Shown one piece after another: positions 54,576 through 64,000 of a DNA stretch of 64,000 bases. The notes below the pieces were generated by a model that saw only the letters and a list, made by a program, of their open reading frames with translations, was not told the DNA's origin and searched no databases. Source of the stretch: Sagittula sp. P11 (lineage in GTDB: Bacteria; Pseudomonadota; Alphaproteobacteria; Rhodobacterales; Rhodobacteraceae); assembly GCF_002814095.1 (NCBI RefSeq), contig NZ_CP021913.1:806001-870000 (forward strand), read 5' to 3'. A program made the translations under genes and the position numbers. Every line of letters begins with the position of its first letter. Within the stretch, counting starts at the first letter, position 1.

Positions 54576-55025
54576 TCAGCCCGGCAGCGTGCCGGTGATG
54601 ACGTAGGCGAGAAGCTGCACCACCTGCTCCGGCGTGCGGGCGACGGCCAGCGCCGCGGCGTCGACCTCCTTCAGGGCGTGGTCATGCTCTTCCGGCTGCA
54701 GGATGATCAGCGACTTGCCCAGCGCCGCGGCATAGCCCGCGTCGAAGGCCGCGTTCCACTGCTTGTACTTCTCGCCGAAGCGCACCACGACCACGTCGGC
54801 CTCCGCGATGCCCTTGCGGGTGCGGATCGCGTTCAGCTTGGCGCCCTTGTGGTCGTGCCAGAACTTGTCGTCCTCCGCCCCGAGGATCGCCACCCCGCAA
54901 TCGTCGCTGTTGCCGTGATCCGTCACCGGACCGTCGAAATCGATGCCCAGACCCGCCGCGCCGTCGCGGATGCGGTCGCGCCAGTCGGTGTGGATCTCGC
55001 CCGACAGGTAAACCCTGAATGCCAT
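54576..55025 (-). CDS. YtoQ-family protein (nucleoside 2-deoxyribosyltransferase-like fold)
   Basis: A 149-residue protein starting AFRVYLSGEIHTDWRDRI, with VVVVRFGEKYKQWNAAFDAG and SLIILQPEEHDHALKEVD. These match the YtoQ family, a relative of the nucleoside deoxyribosyltransferase fold. Biochemical role is unknown. Single minus-strand gene 63 bp downstream of the unknown membrane protein gene. Confidence 0.85.
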   Translation of the reverse strand: MAFRVYLSGEIHTDWRDRIRDGAAGLGIDFDGPVTDHGNSDDCGVAILGAEDDKFWHDHKGAKLNAIRTRKGIAEADVVVVRFGEKYKQWNAAFDAGYAAALGKSLIILQPEEHDHALKEVDAAALAVARTPEQVVQLLAYVITGTLPG

Positions 55026-55088
55026 GCTGCGGCCTCCCCTTCGCTTGGATGATCCCAGACACCTAACCGACCCGCCCGGAATGGCAAG

Positions 55089-55967
55089 TCACCGCCCGTC
55101 GAGCGCCCTCAGACCGATCCACGCCCCCGCGAGGATCAGCAGCGGCAGGACCAGCACCTTGAACAGGAACACCGCCAGCAGCGCGATCAGGCTCTGCACC
55201 AGCGCGTCCGAACGGTCGTAGAGCGCGCCCGCCATGGAGGAATAGCGCTCGAACTCCATCCGCGCGCCCTGCAGCGCGCCCATGACGCCGCTCCCCTCCG
55301 ACGGCACGGCAACGGCAGGATCGACCTGCGCGGTGATCTCCTCGACGATGGCGCTGTGGCGGGCCCAGACCTCCTCCGTCATGCGGTCCGCCAGCAGCGC
55401 CGACAGGAGGAACGCCCCCGGCAGGGCCAGCGCGAGGAAGGTGCCGTAAAGCCCCATCCGCCGTGCCACGTGCCCGCCCCGGCCGCGCCCCGCCGTGACC
55501 AGCGCCAACAGCGCCGCGCCCGCCAGCACCGCCCAGCCCAGGCCCGACGCGGGCGCCAGCGCCACCGACAGCGCGCCCGTCGCCACCATGACGAAGAACA
55601 CCACCTGCGCGATGCGCTCGACCGTGTCGTCCACCGGCTCGAGCCATTTCAGCGGCTGCGCGCTGCCCTGCACGACAAAGCTGCCGCCGACCTCCAGTTC
55701 CTGCGCGGTCGACAGGAAGGCGTTCAGCGTCCGGAGCGTCAGGTAGGTGCCCGCGCTGGCCACGGCGATGTCGCGGGCATAGCCTTCGGCGGCGCGTGTC
55801 GCCGGGTTCCTCGCGGAAAAGGCCGCCGCCAGAAGGGCGACGGCCAGCACGAGGATCAGCACCGGGCGGAGGAGCCGCCCGGTACGGGTATCAGGGGTCA
55901 GACGTCCTTGCGGATCGTCTCGTTCTTCGGATCGTAGGGGCTGTCGCACGTGATCTCCGCATCCCAA
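55089..55967 (-). CDS. Membrane protein of unknown function
   Basis: A protein of up to 292 residues with about four hydrophobic segments: one near the N-terminus (RPVLILVLAVALLAAAF), a pair in the middle, and one near the C-terminus (ALLAVFLFKVLVLPLLIL). A long periplasmic stretch (about 60-130) lies between the first two. I do not recognise the family. The start is uncertain: ATG at 55967 overlaps the end of the dimethylglycine dehydrogenase-like gene by 70 bases in another frame; GTG at 55862 would cut into the first hydrophobic segment; a CTG right after the upstream stop is also possible. Confidence 0.7.
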   Translation of the reverse strand: MGCGDHVRQPLRSEERDDPQGRLTPDTRTGRLLRPVLILVLAVALLAAAFSARNPATRAAEGYARDIAVASAGTYLTLRTLNAFLSTAQELEVGGSFVVQGSAQPLKWLEPVDDTVERIAQVVFFVMVATGALSVALAPASGLGWAVLAGAALLALVTAGRGRGGHVARRMGLYGTFLALALPGAFLLSALLADRMTEEVWARHSAIVEEITAQVDPAVAVPSEGSGVMGALQGARMEFERYSSMAGALYDRSDALVQSLIALLAVFLFKVLVLPLLILAGAWIGLRALDGR

Positions 55968-58402
55968 AGCTGGTCGAACATCCTGACCTTAAGCTTCGTG
56001 CCCTCCACAGCCAACTCCGGCTTCACGTAGCCCATGCCGATGGACTTGCCGAAGGCCACGGAATACCCGCCCGAGGTCAGACGGCCCACGCGCACGCCCT
56101 CCGGCGTGTACAGCGCCTCGCGGCCCCAGGGATCGGCGTCCGCCGGGCCGTCGACCAGCAGCGTCACGCACTTGGAACGGATGCCCTTCGCCTCCATCTC
56201 GGCCTTGCCGTAGAACTCCTTCGACAGGTCGATGAAGCGCGGCAGGTCGGCTTCCGCGGGGGTGGCGTCGCGGCCCAGTTCGTTGCCGAAGGCGCGGTAG
56301 GACTTCTCCTGCCGGAGCCAGTTCTGGGCGCGGGCGCCGACCGGCTTCAGCCCGTGTGCCTCGCCCGCCTTCATCAGCAGGTCCCACAGGTAGTTCTGCA
56401 TCTCGATCGGGTGATGCAGTTCCCAGCCGAGTTCGCCGGTGTAGGCCACGCGGATCGCGTTGACCGGGCACATGCCCAGTTCGATCTGCCGGGCCGAGAG
56501 CCACGGGAAGCGCTTGTTCGACAGCGCGGTCTCCGGCTCCGCGTCGCGGATGACTTGGCCCAGCACGTCGCGGGTCTTCGGTCCGGCGATGGCAAAGACG
56601 CCCCACTGCGTGGTCACGTCCTGCACGATCACCAGCTTGCCGGTCTCCGCCATGAAGTCCTCGGCCGCCTTCACGAGGTAGTCGTGGTCATAGGCCTGCC
56701 ATGCGCCCGCCGAGACGAGGTAGTAATTGTTCTCGCCGTTGCGGACGATGGTGTACTCCGTCCGCGTGGTGCCCTTCGAGGTCAGCGCGTAGGTCAGGTT
56801 GATGCGGCCCACCTTCGGCAGCTTGTTACAGGTGAAGCGGTCGAGGAACTCGGTCGCGCCCGCGCCGGTCACGGTGTGCTTGGCAAAGGCGGTGGCGTCG
56901 ATCAGGCCCACGCCCTCGCGGATCGCCTTCGCCTCCTCGACGGCATACTGCCACCAGCCGCCGCGGCGGAAGCTGCGCGCATCGTGGTCGAAGTTGTCGT
57001 CCGCATCCAGCGGGCCGTAGTAGTTCGGACGCTCGAAGCCGTTCACGCAGCCGAACTGCGCGCCCAGCGCCTTCTGACGGTCATAGGCCGGGCCGGTGCG
57101 CAGCGGACGCGCCGCCGGGCGTTCCTCGTCCGGGTGGTGGAGGATGTAGACGTGCTCGTAGGCTTCCTCGTTCTTCTTCACCGACCATTCGGTGGTCTGC
57201 CATGACCCGAACCGCTTCGGGTCGAGCGAGGCCATGTCGATCTCCGCCTCGCCCTCGACCATCATCTGGGCCAGGTAGTAGCCCGCGCCACCGGCGGCGG
57301 TGATCCCGAAGGAGAAGCCCTCGGCCAGCCACATGTTGCGCAGGCCCGGCGCCGGGCCGATCAGCGGGTTGCCGTCCGGCGTGTAGCAGATCGGGCCGTT
57401 GAAGTCGTCCTTCAGGCCGACCGTCTCGGACGACGGGATGCGGTGGATCATCGACATGTACTCTTCCTCGATCCGCTCAAGGTCGAGCGGGAAGAGGTCG
57501 GCGCGGAACGAATCCGGCACGCCGTACTGGAAGCGCGCGGGCGCGTTCAGCTCGTAGGGGCCGAGGATCCAGCCGCCGCGTTCCTCGCGGACGTACCACT
57601 TGGCGTCGGCGTCACGGATCACGGGATGCTGTTCGTTGGTCTTGCGCCATTCTACCAGCGCCGGGTCGGGCTCGGTCACGATGAACTGGTGTTCCACCGG
57701 GATCGCGGGCGTGCGGATGCCCAGGAGTTTCGCGGTGCGCTGCGCGTGGTTGCCCGTCGCGGTGACGACATGCTCGGCGGTGATGACCTGCTGTTCCTCG
57801 GAGGGGACGAGGTTGCCGCCCTTCTCGACCATCTTGGTGACGGTGACCTTCCATTCGGAGCCGGTCCACTCGTAGCCGTCCACCTGCCACTTGCGCTCGA
57901 TCAGGACACCGCGCTGGCGGGCGCCCTTGGCCATCGCCATCGTCACGTCCGCCGGGTTGATGTAGCCGTCCGTCGGGTGATAGATCGCGCCCTTCAGATC
58001 CTCGGTGCGGATCAGCGGCCAGCGCTCGGAAATCTGCGCGGGCGTCATCCACTCGAACGGCACGCCGCAGGTCTCGGCGGTGGTGGCATAGACCATGTAT
58101 TCGTCCATGCGCGCGTCGGTCTGCGCCATGCGCAGGTTGCCCACCACGAAGAAGCCCGCGTCGAGGCCGGTCTCTTCCTCCAGCGTCTTGTAGAACTTGA
58201 TCGAGTAGTCGTGGATGTGGGTCGTCGCATACGACATGTTGAAATACGGCAGCAGGCCCGCCGCGTGCCATGTGGAACCGGAGGTCAGCTCGTCGCGCTC
58301 CAGCAGCATGACATCGTCCCAGCCCGCCTTCGCGAGGTGGTAGGCGATGGAGGTGCCGACGGCACCACCGCCGACGACTAGGGCTTTGACATTGGTCTTC
58401 AT
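55898..58402 (-). CDS. FAD-dependent oxidoreductase/GcvT fusion, dimethylglycine dehydrogenase-like
   Basis: An 834-residue protein: N-terminal FAD-binding DAO domain (ALVVGGGAVGTSIAYHLAKA; ERDELTSGSTWHAAGLLPYF, with the His that may bind FAD covalently) followed by FAO_M and C-terminal aminomethyltransferase domains (about 440-834, with WGVFAIAGPKTRDVL and AYTGELGWELH). This is the layout of dimethylglycine/sarcosine dehydrogenases, which pass the methyl group to tetrahydrofolate. With soxBDAG in the window it fits stepwise demethylation of dimethylglycine to glycine. Exact substrate is not settled; related enzymes act on other N-methyl compounds. Confidence 0.9.
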   Translation of the reverse strand: MKTNVKALVVGGGAVGTSIAYHLAKAGWDDVMLLERDELTSGSTWHAAGLLPYFNMSYATTHIHDYSIKFYKTLEEETGLDAGFFVVGNLRMAQTDARMDEYMVYATTAETCGVPFEWMTPAQISERWPLIRTEDLKGAIYHPTDGYINPADVTMAMAKGARQRGVLIERKWQVDGYEWTGSEWKVTVTKMVEKGGNLVPSEEQQVITAEHVVTATGNHAQRTAKLLGIRTPAIPVEHQFIVTEPDPALVEWRKTNEQHPVIRDADAKWYVREERGGWILGPYELNAPARFQYGVPDSFRADLFPLDLERIEEEYMSMIHRIPSSETVGLKDDFNGPICYTPDGNPLIGPAPGLRNMWLAEGFSFGITAAGGAGYYLAQMMVEGEAEIDMASLDPKRFGSWQTTEWSVKKNEEAYEHVYILHHPDEERPAARPLRTGPAYDRQKALGAQFGCVNGFERPNYYGPLDADDNFDHDARSFRRGGWWQYAVEEAKAIREGVGLIDATAFAKHTVTGAGATEFLDRFTCNKLPKVGRINLTYALTSKGTTRTEYTIVRNGENNYYLVSAGAWQAYDHDYLVKAAEDFMAETGKLVIVQDVTTQWGVFAIAGPKTRDVLGQVIRDAEPETALSNKRFPWLSARQIELGMCPVNAIRVAYTGELGWELHHPIEMQNYLWDLLMKAGEAHGLKPVGARAQNWLRQEKSYRAFGNELGRDATPAEADLPRFIDLSKEFYGKAEMEAKGIRSKCVTLLVDGPADADPWGREALYTPEGVRVGRLTSGGYSVAFGKSIGMGYVKPELAVEGTKLKVRMFDQLWDAEITCDSPYDPKNETIRKDV

Positions 58403-60022
<1,620 letters not shown>

Positions 60023-60032
60023 TCCATGGGTG

Positions 60033-60060
60033 GCGCGGTTTTTCCCCGGAAAAATCGCGC
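60033..60060. other. Strong hairpin between mreB and mreC
   Basis: GCGCGGTTTTTCC pairs with GGAAAAATCGCGC (one G-U pair) across a 2-base loop, starting about 10 bp after the mreB stop. The A/T core makes it unlike the usual G+C hairpins here. There is no T-run, so it may lower read-through, or protect the mreB message so that MreB exceeds MreC. Confidence 0.55.
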
Positions 60061-60107
60061 GCCGCTCATGCCTTGCGACAGGCCCCCGGCCTTCGGTACC
60101 CTGAGAC

Positions 60108-61061
60108 ATGGCCAGTGACCGCTCATCCTCGGACGATTTCACGGCACCGCTCAAACGGCTGCTGCTGATCATCCTCGTCCTCCTGCTGTCCGGCATCTTC
60201 CTTGTCTGGCGGATCGACAGCCCGCGCGTCGAACGCTTCCGCGCGCAGGTCATCGACCGCGTGGTGCCCAACATGGACTGGGCCATGGCCCCCGTCACCG
60301 GCACCATCAGGCTGATGCGCGATTTCCAGAGTTACCAGCGCCTCTCCGACCAGAACGAGGAACTGCGCCGCGAACTCCGCCAGATGACCGCCTGGAAAGA
60401 GGCCGCGCTCCAGCTCGAACAGGAAAACGCCCGCCTGCGCGATCTGAACAACGTCCGCCTCGACCCGCGCCTGACCTACATCACCGCCGTGGTGCTGGCC
60501 GACAGCGGCTCGCCCTTCCGGCAGTCGGTGCTGATCAACGTCGGGAGCCGCGACGGCATCGTCGACGGCTGGGCGACCATGGACGGCATCGGCGTCGTCG
60601 GGCGCATCTCGGGCGTCGGGCGCAACACCTCGCGCGTGATCCTGCTGACCGACGCGACCAGCCGCATCCCGGCCGAGATCCAGCCATCCGGCCAGCGCGC
60701 GCTGATCACCGGCGACAACACCGCCGCCCCGCCCATCGACTTCCTCGAGAACCCCGACCTCGTGCGCCCCGGCGACCGGATCGTGACCTCCGGCGACGGA
60801 GAGGTCTTCCCCCCCGGCCTGCTCATCGGACAGGTGGCGCAGGACCCGGGCGGACGCCTGCGCGTGCGGCTCTCGGCGGATTACGAACGGCTCGAATTCC
60901 TGCGCGTGCTGCGCGACCACGGCGCGCGCCGGGTCGCCAACCCCTCCGGCCTGATCCTGCCCGAGGACCTGCCCGACGCCGGTCCCGCACCCTCCGCGGA
61001 CGGCGCGCCCACGGACGAGGACGGCACGGAGACCGGCGAAGACACCCGGCAGGACGGCTGA
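60108..61061 (+). CDS. mreC: Rod shape-determining protein MreC
   Basis: A 317-residue bitopic membrane protein linking MreB to the wall-synthesis enzymes. Short cytoplasmic N-terminus, one helix (LLLIILVLLLSGIFLVW, about 18-35), coiled coil (about 70-110, LSDQNEELRRELRQMTAWK) and a periplasmic beta domain (LINVGSRDGIVDGWATMDG). An acidic tail of Pro/Asp/Gly/Thr ends the protein. 1 bp from mreD. Confidence 0.96.
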   Translation: MASDRSSSDDFTAPLKRLLLIILVLLLSGIFLVWRIDSPRVERFRAQVIDRVVPNMDWAMAPVTGTIRLMRDFQSYQRLSDQNEELRRELRQMTAWKEAALQLEQENARLRDLNNVRLDPRLTYITAVVLADSGSPFRQSVLINVGSRDGIVDGWATMDGIGVVGRISGVGRNTSRVILLTDATSRIPAEIQPSGQRALITGDNTAAPPIDFLENPDLVRPGDRIVTSGDGEVFPPGLLIGQVAQDPGGRLRVRLSADYERLEFLRVLRDHGARRVANPSGLILPEDLPDAGPAPSADGAPTDEDGTETGEDTRQDG

Positions 61062-61062
61062 C

Positions 61063-61605
61063 ATGGCCGAGAAGCACAGCCCCGCCCGCCTCTGGACGAT
61101 GCGCGCGCTCTACCCGGCGCTGGCGCTGCTCCTGATCTTCGTGCACCTCCTGCCGCTGCAGATGCTGCCGCAGCGAATCGCCGGGCCGGACTTCCTGACC
61201 GCCCTGACCTTCGCCTGGTGCCTGCGCCGCCCCGATTACGTGCCCGCCCTCTCCATCGCCGGGGTGATGCTCTTGGCCGACCTGGTGTTCCAGCGGCCCC
61301 CCGGGCTCTGGGCGCTCCTGATGCTGCTCGCCTCGGAATTCCTCAAGAACCGCGCCCGGCAACTGCGCGAGAACACCTTCGCCACCGAATGGGCCGCCGC
61401 CGCCGCCACGCTGCTGGCGATCACCGTCCTTTACAGGCTCACTCTCGCGATCTTGATCATCTCGCCGGGTATGCTTTCGCTCGCCCTGATGCAATATGGT
61501 ATGACCGTGCTTGCCTACCCGCTGGTGGCCGCGGTGTCCTACCTCGCCTTCGGCGTCCGCCGCACCGCCCCCGGCGAATTCGACCACACGGGACGCACCC
61601 TATGA
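61063..61605 (+). CDS. mreD: Rod shape-determining protein MreD
   Basis: A 180-residue membrane protein with about five helices, partner of MreC and PBP2. Family signatures are few; LTFAWCLRRPDYVPALSIAG and position between mreC and mrdA support the call. It overlaps the start of mrdA by 4 bases (ATGA). Confidence 0.92.
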   Translation: MAEKHSPARLWTMRALYPALALLLIFVHLLPLQMLPQRIAGPDFLTALTFAWCLRRPDYVPALSIAGVMLLADLVFQRPPGLWALLMLLASEFLKNRARQLRENTFATEWAAAAATLLAITVLYRLTLAILIISPGMLSLALMQYGMTVLAYPLVAAVSYLAFGVRRTAPGEFDHTGRTL

Positions 61606-63518
61606 GACGAAGCCCGAAAGAGACCGCAGAATCCGCCCGCCGCATCACGCGCCGCGGGCTTGTCCTCGGTGGCCTGCAACTTGGATTCGTCACCACGCTC
61701 GGCCTGCGGATGCACCACATGCAGGTCGACCAGGCCGACGAATTCCGCCTTCTGGCCGAAGAGAACCGCATCAACATCCGGCTGATCCCGCCGTCGCGCG
61801 GGCGCATCTTCGACCGCAACGGCGTGGTCATCGCCGACAACGAACCGACCTACCGCATCACCCTCACGCGTGAGGACGCGGGCGACGTGGCCACCGTGAT
61901 CGCCCACCTGGGCCAGCTTGTCGAACTGGACGAGAACGACCTCAACCGCGCCCTGGCCGAGATGGAGCGCACGCCGCCCTTCATCCCCGTCACCATCGCC
62001 GAACGGGTCAGCTGGGAGGACATCTCGCGGGTGGCGGTCAACGCCCCCGCCCTGCCCGGCGTCACCACCGAGGTCGGCCTGTCCCGCGTCTACCCGCAGA
62101 AGGAACTGTTTGCCCATGTGGCGGGCTACGTCGGCCCGGTCTCCGAACGCGACCTCGCCCGCTACGAGGACCCGCCGCCGCTGCTGCGCATCCCGCGCTT
62201 CCAGGTCGGCAAGGTCGGCGTCGAGGTCCGGCACGAAGAGGACCTGCGCGGCACCGCCGGCGCGAAGCGGGTGGAGGTCAACGCCGTCGGCCGCGTCATG
62301 CGCGAACTCGACCGGCGCGAGGGCGAAAGCGGCGCCGACATCCAGCTCACCGTGGACACCGATCTGCAGGACTACACCCAGGCGCGCCTCGGCGAGGAAA
62401 GCGCCTCCGTCGTGGTGCTCGACCTCGAAAAGGGCGACGTGCTGACCATCGCCTCGGCGCCGTCCTACAACCCGAACCTTTTCGTGCGCGGCATCTCCCA
62501 CACGGATTTCAACGCGCTCAACACCAACGACCACCGGCCGCTGGCCTCGAAGACGGTGCAGGATGCCTATCCGCCCGGCTCGACCTTCAAGATGGTCACG
62601 GCGCTCGCCGCGCTGGACGCGGGCCTGCTGGCGCCCGACGACACGGTCTATTGCCCCGGCCATTACGAGGTCGGCTCCCGCTCCTTCCGCTGCTGGAAGC
62701 GCAGCGGCCACGGCTACATGAACCTCGAACAGTCGCTCCGCGAAAGCTGCGACGTGTTCTACTACGACCTCGCGCTGAAGGTGGGGATCGAGCGCATCGC
62801 CGACATGGCCCGCCGCATGGGCCTTGGCGTGGCGCACGACATCCCCATGTCCGCCGTCACCTCCGGCCTCGTGCCCGACAAGGCGTGGAAGGTCCGCGAA
62901 CGCGGGGCGGAATGGGTGATCGGCGATTCGGTGAACGCCGCCATCGGTCAGGGCTTCGTGCTGACCTCGCCGCTGCAACTGGCGGTGATGACCGCGCGCG
63001 TGGCCACCGGCCGGTCGATCTCGCCCCGGCTGGTGCGCAGCATCGACGGGGTGGAGACGCCCTCGCGCGGGGGGACAGACCTCGGGCTGAACCCGAACCA
63101 CCTCCTGCAGGTGCAGCGCGGCATGTTCGCCGTGTCCAACAACCGGCGCGGCACCGGCTACGGATCGCGCATCATCGCCGAAGGCATGCGGATGGCGGGC
63201 AAGTCCGGCACCGCGCAGGTGGTCTCGCGCATCACCACCGAAGCCGACCCGTGGGAAGACCGCGACCACGCGCTGTTCGTAAGCTTCGCGCCCTTCGACA
63301 ACCCGAAGATCGCCGTGGCGGTGGTGGTGGAACACGGCGTCGGCGGGTCGCGCACCGCCGCGCCCATCGCCCGCGACGTGACGCTTCAGGCGCTCTACGG
63401 AGAGGACCCGCCGCTTGACGCCTACCCGGCAAAGGACCGGGGCCGCATCAAGACCCAGCAGGAAAAGCTCTCCAGCCAGCGCCGCGCCCGCAAGAGCGAG
63501 GAGCCGAGCCGCGCATGA
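61602..63518 (+). CDS. mrdA: Penicillin-binding protein 2
   Basis: Transpeptidase for rod-shape wall synthesis. The 638-residue protein has an N-terminal membrane anchor (about 22-40), pedestal domain (RLIPPSRGRIFDRNGVVIAD) and transpeptidase domain with active-site Ser in PPGSTFKMV, SxN-type SCD (RESCDVFYYD) and KSGTAQ. Works with RodA and MreC/D. ATG at 61602 overlaps mreD. Followed by 160 bp carrying a repeat element before rodA. Confidence 0.97.
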   Translation: MRRSPKETAESARRITRRGLVLGGLQLGFVTTLGLRMHHMQVDQADEFRLLAEENRINIRLIPPSRGRIFDRNGVVIADNEPTYRITLTREDAGDVATVIAHLGQLVELDENDLNRALAEMERTPPFIPVTIAERVSWEDISRVAVNAPALPGVTTEVGLSRVYPQKELFAHVAGYVGPVSERDLARYEDPPPLLRIPRFQVGKVGVEVRHEEDLRGTAGAKRVEVNAVGRVMRELDRREGESGADIQLTVDTDLQDYTQARLGEESASVVVLDLEKGDVLTIASAPSYNPNLFVRGISHTDFNALNTNDHRPLASKTVQDAYPPGSTFKMVTALAALDAGLLAPDDTVYCPGHYEVGSRSFRCWKRSGHGYMNLEQSLRESCDVFYYDLALKVGIERIADMARRMGLGVAHDIPMSAVTSGLVPDKAWKVRERGAEWVIGDSVNAAIGQGFVLTSPLQLAVMTARVATGRSISPRLVRSIDGVETPSRGGTDLGLNPNHLLQVQRGMFAVSNNRRGTGYGSRIIAEGMRMAGKSGTAQVVSRITTEADPWEDRDHALFVSFAPFDNPKIAVAVVVEHGVGGSRTAAPIARDVTLQALYGEDPPLDAYPAKDRGRIKTQQEKLSSQRRARKSEEPSRA

Positions 63519-63632
63519 CCCCGATGCCCGCGTTTCCGCAGACCGCGCCGGGCGCGGAGGCCGTTCGCCGCGCTGACGCGCGCCCCAGCGCGCCGGATCG
63601 TGCATGCCCCCCCGCAGGCAGCGCCACGCCGC

Positions 63633-63655
63633 GTAGGGCGGGGCTTCGCGCCGCC
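63633..63655. repeat. Short interspersed element between mrdA and rodA
   Basis: GTAGGGCGGGGCTTCGCGCCGCC, 22 of 23 bases identical to 54546-54568. It can fold into a hairpin (GGCGGGGC against GCGCCGCC with one mismatch). It lies in the 160-bp gap of an operon where genes otherwise touch, so it looks like a late insertion. Confidence 0.6.
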
Positions 63656-63678
63656 TGCGCCGGACAGGGGGGCGCCGC

Positions 63679-64000
63679 GTGACCTATCTCGAGTACAACG
63701 TAAAGACCGTCCCCAGCGGCTGGCGCAAGATCCTGCACCTGAACTGGCCGCTCATCATCCTGCTGACCACCGTCGCCGGTGTCGGCTTCCTGATGCTCTA
63801 TTCGGTCGCCGGTGGCTCTTGGAGCCCATGGGCCGAACCGCAGGCCAAGCGCTACATCCTCGGCCTCACGGCGATGTTCGTCGTGGCCATGGTGCCGATC
63901 TGGTTCTGGCGCAACATGGCGCTCGTGGTCTACGCGCTGGCCTTCTTCCTGCTCCTGCTGGTCGAGTTCTTCGGCGCCATCGGCATGGGCGCGCAGCGCT
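63679..64000 (+). CDS. rodA: Peptidoglycan glycosyltransferase RodA, N-terminus only
   Basis: The first 107 codons of a SEDS-family protein; the gene runs past the right edge. GTG start at 63679 (TYLEYNVKTVPSGW). Hydrophobic helices LIILLTTVAGVGFLMLYSVA, YILGLTAMFVVAMVPIWFW and LVVYALAFFLLLLVEFFG, ending GAIGMGAQR, the conserved GxxxxGAxRW region of FtsW/RodA. Order mreBCD-mrdA-rodA is standard, which separates it from FtsW. Confidence 0.93.
   Translation, partial: MTYLEYNVKTVPSGWRKILHLNWPLIILLTTVAGVGFLMLYSVAGGSWSPWAEPQAKRYILGLTAMFVVAMVPIWFWRNMALVVYALAFFLLLLVEFFGAIGMGAQR

Overview
The window is a high-G+C stretch of chromosome from an alphaproteobacterium of the Rhodobacterales (Roseobacter/Paracoccaceae type). 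Evidence for this: the dnaG-rpoD pair, heterotetrameric sarcosine oxidase genes, ccoNOQP and ccoGHIS next to hemN and an FnrL-type regulator, a TRAP solute receptor, a dimethylglycine dehydrogenase-like protein, and short G+C-rich interspersed hairpins of the kind seen in this order. I found no rRNA, tRNA, insertion sequence, phage gene or CRISPR array. Both ends cut a gene (rpoD on the left, rodA on the right).

Layout. 1-2255: rpoD start and dnaG (minus). 2343-7751: soxB-soxD-soxA-soxG plus a small exported protein (minus). 7948-18465: a Tad-like surface-protein region. Two tandem von Willebrand A (TadG-like) genes, a TadE-like and a TadF-like gene lie on the minus strand; a second G-E-F set lies on the plus strand; a glutamate dehydrogenase gene sits between the sets. 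18526-19586: small membrane protein and an alkyltransferase. 19657-23252: TRAP receptor, [2Fe-2S] ferredoxin and cytochrome P450 (minus), divergent from a LysR regulator with an inverted repeat between them. 23288-24769: prephenate dehydratase and a membrane-anchored cytochrome c. 25024-30897: yejABEF-type peptide ABC importer. 30855-32379: EamA exporter and divergent MarR, sharing a gap with three palindromes.

32387-48362 is a micro-oxic respiration block. It holds hemN, fnrL, phzF-like, a DUF1428/MarR pair, a universal stress protein, ccoNOQP, a PAS-GAF-GGDEF protein, two coupled tiny genes, a GcvA-like LysR gene and ccoGHIS. Five FNR-type boxes were found here, in front of hemN/fnrL, usp, ccoN and ccoG, plus one at the 3' end of the GGDEF gene. 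That last box is placed exactly for class II activation of a transcript with no convincing ORF, a 5' hairpin with a CCUCC loop and a strong 3' hairpin. This candidate FNR-activated small RNA is the most interesting observation in the window.

48475-58402 is a mixed metabolic stretch: GMC oxidoreductase, Lrp/alanine dehydrogenase pair, bluB behind a cobalamin riboswitch, mscL, a glutathione transferase, a YtoQ-like protein, an unknown membrane protein and a dimethylglycine dehydrogenase-like protein. 58976-64000 is the cell-shape operon mreB-mreC-mreD-mrdA-rodA.

The sarcosine and dimethylglycine enzymes, and possibly the GMC oxidoreductase, fit catabolism of methylated amines (glycine betaine route) feeding one-carbon units and glycine. 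The cco/hem/fnr block provides high-affinity respiration at low oxygen. All assignments come from reading sequence and motifs only; no database search was run.
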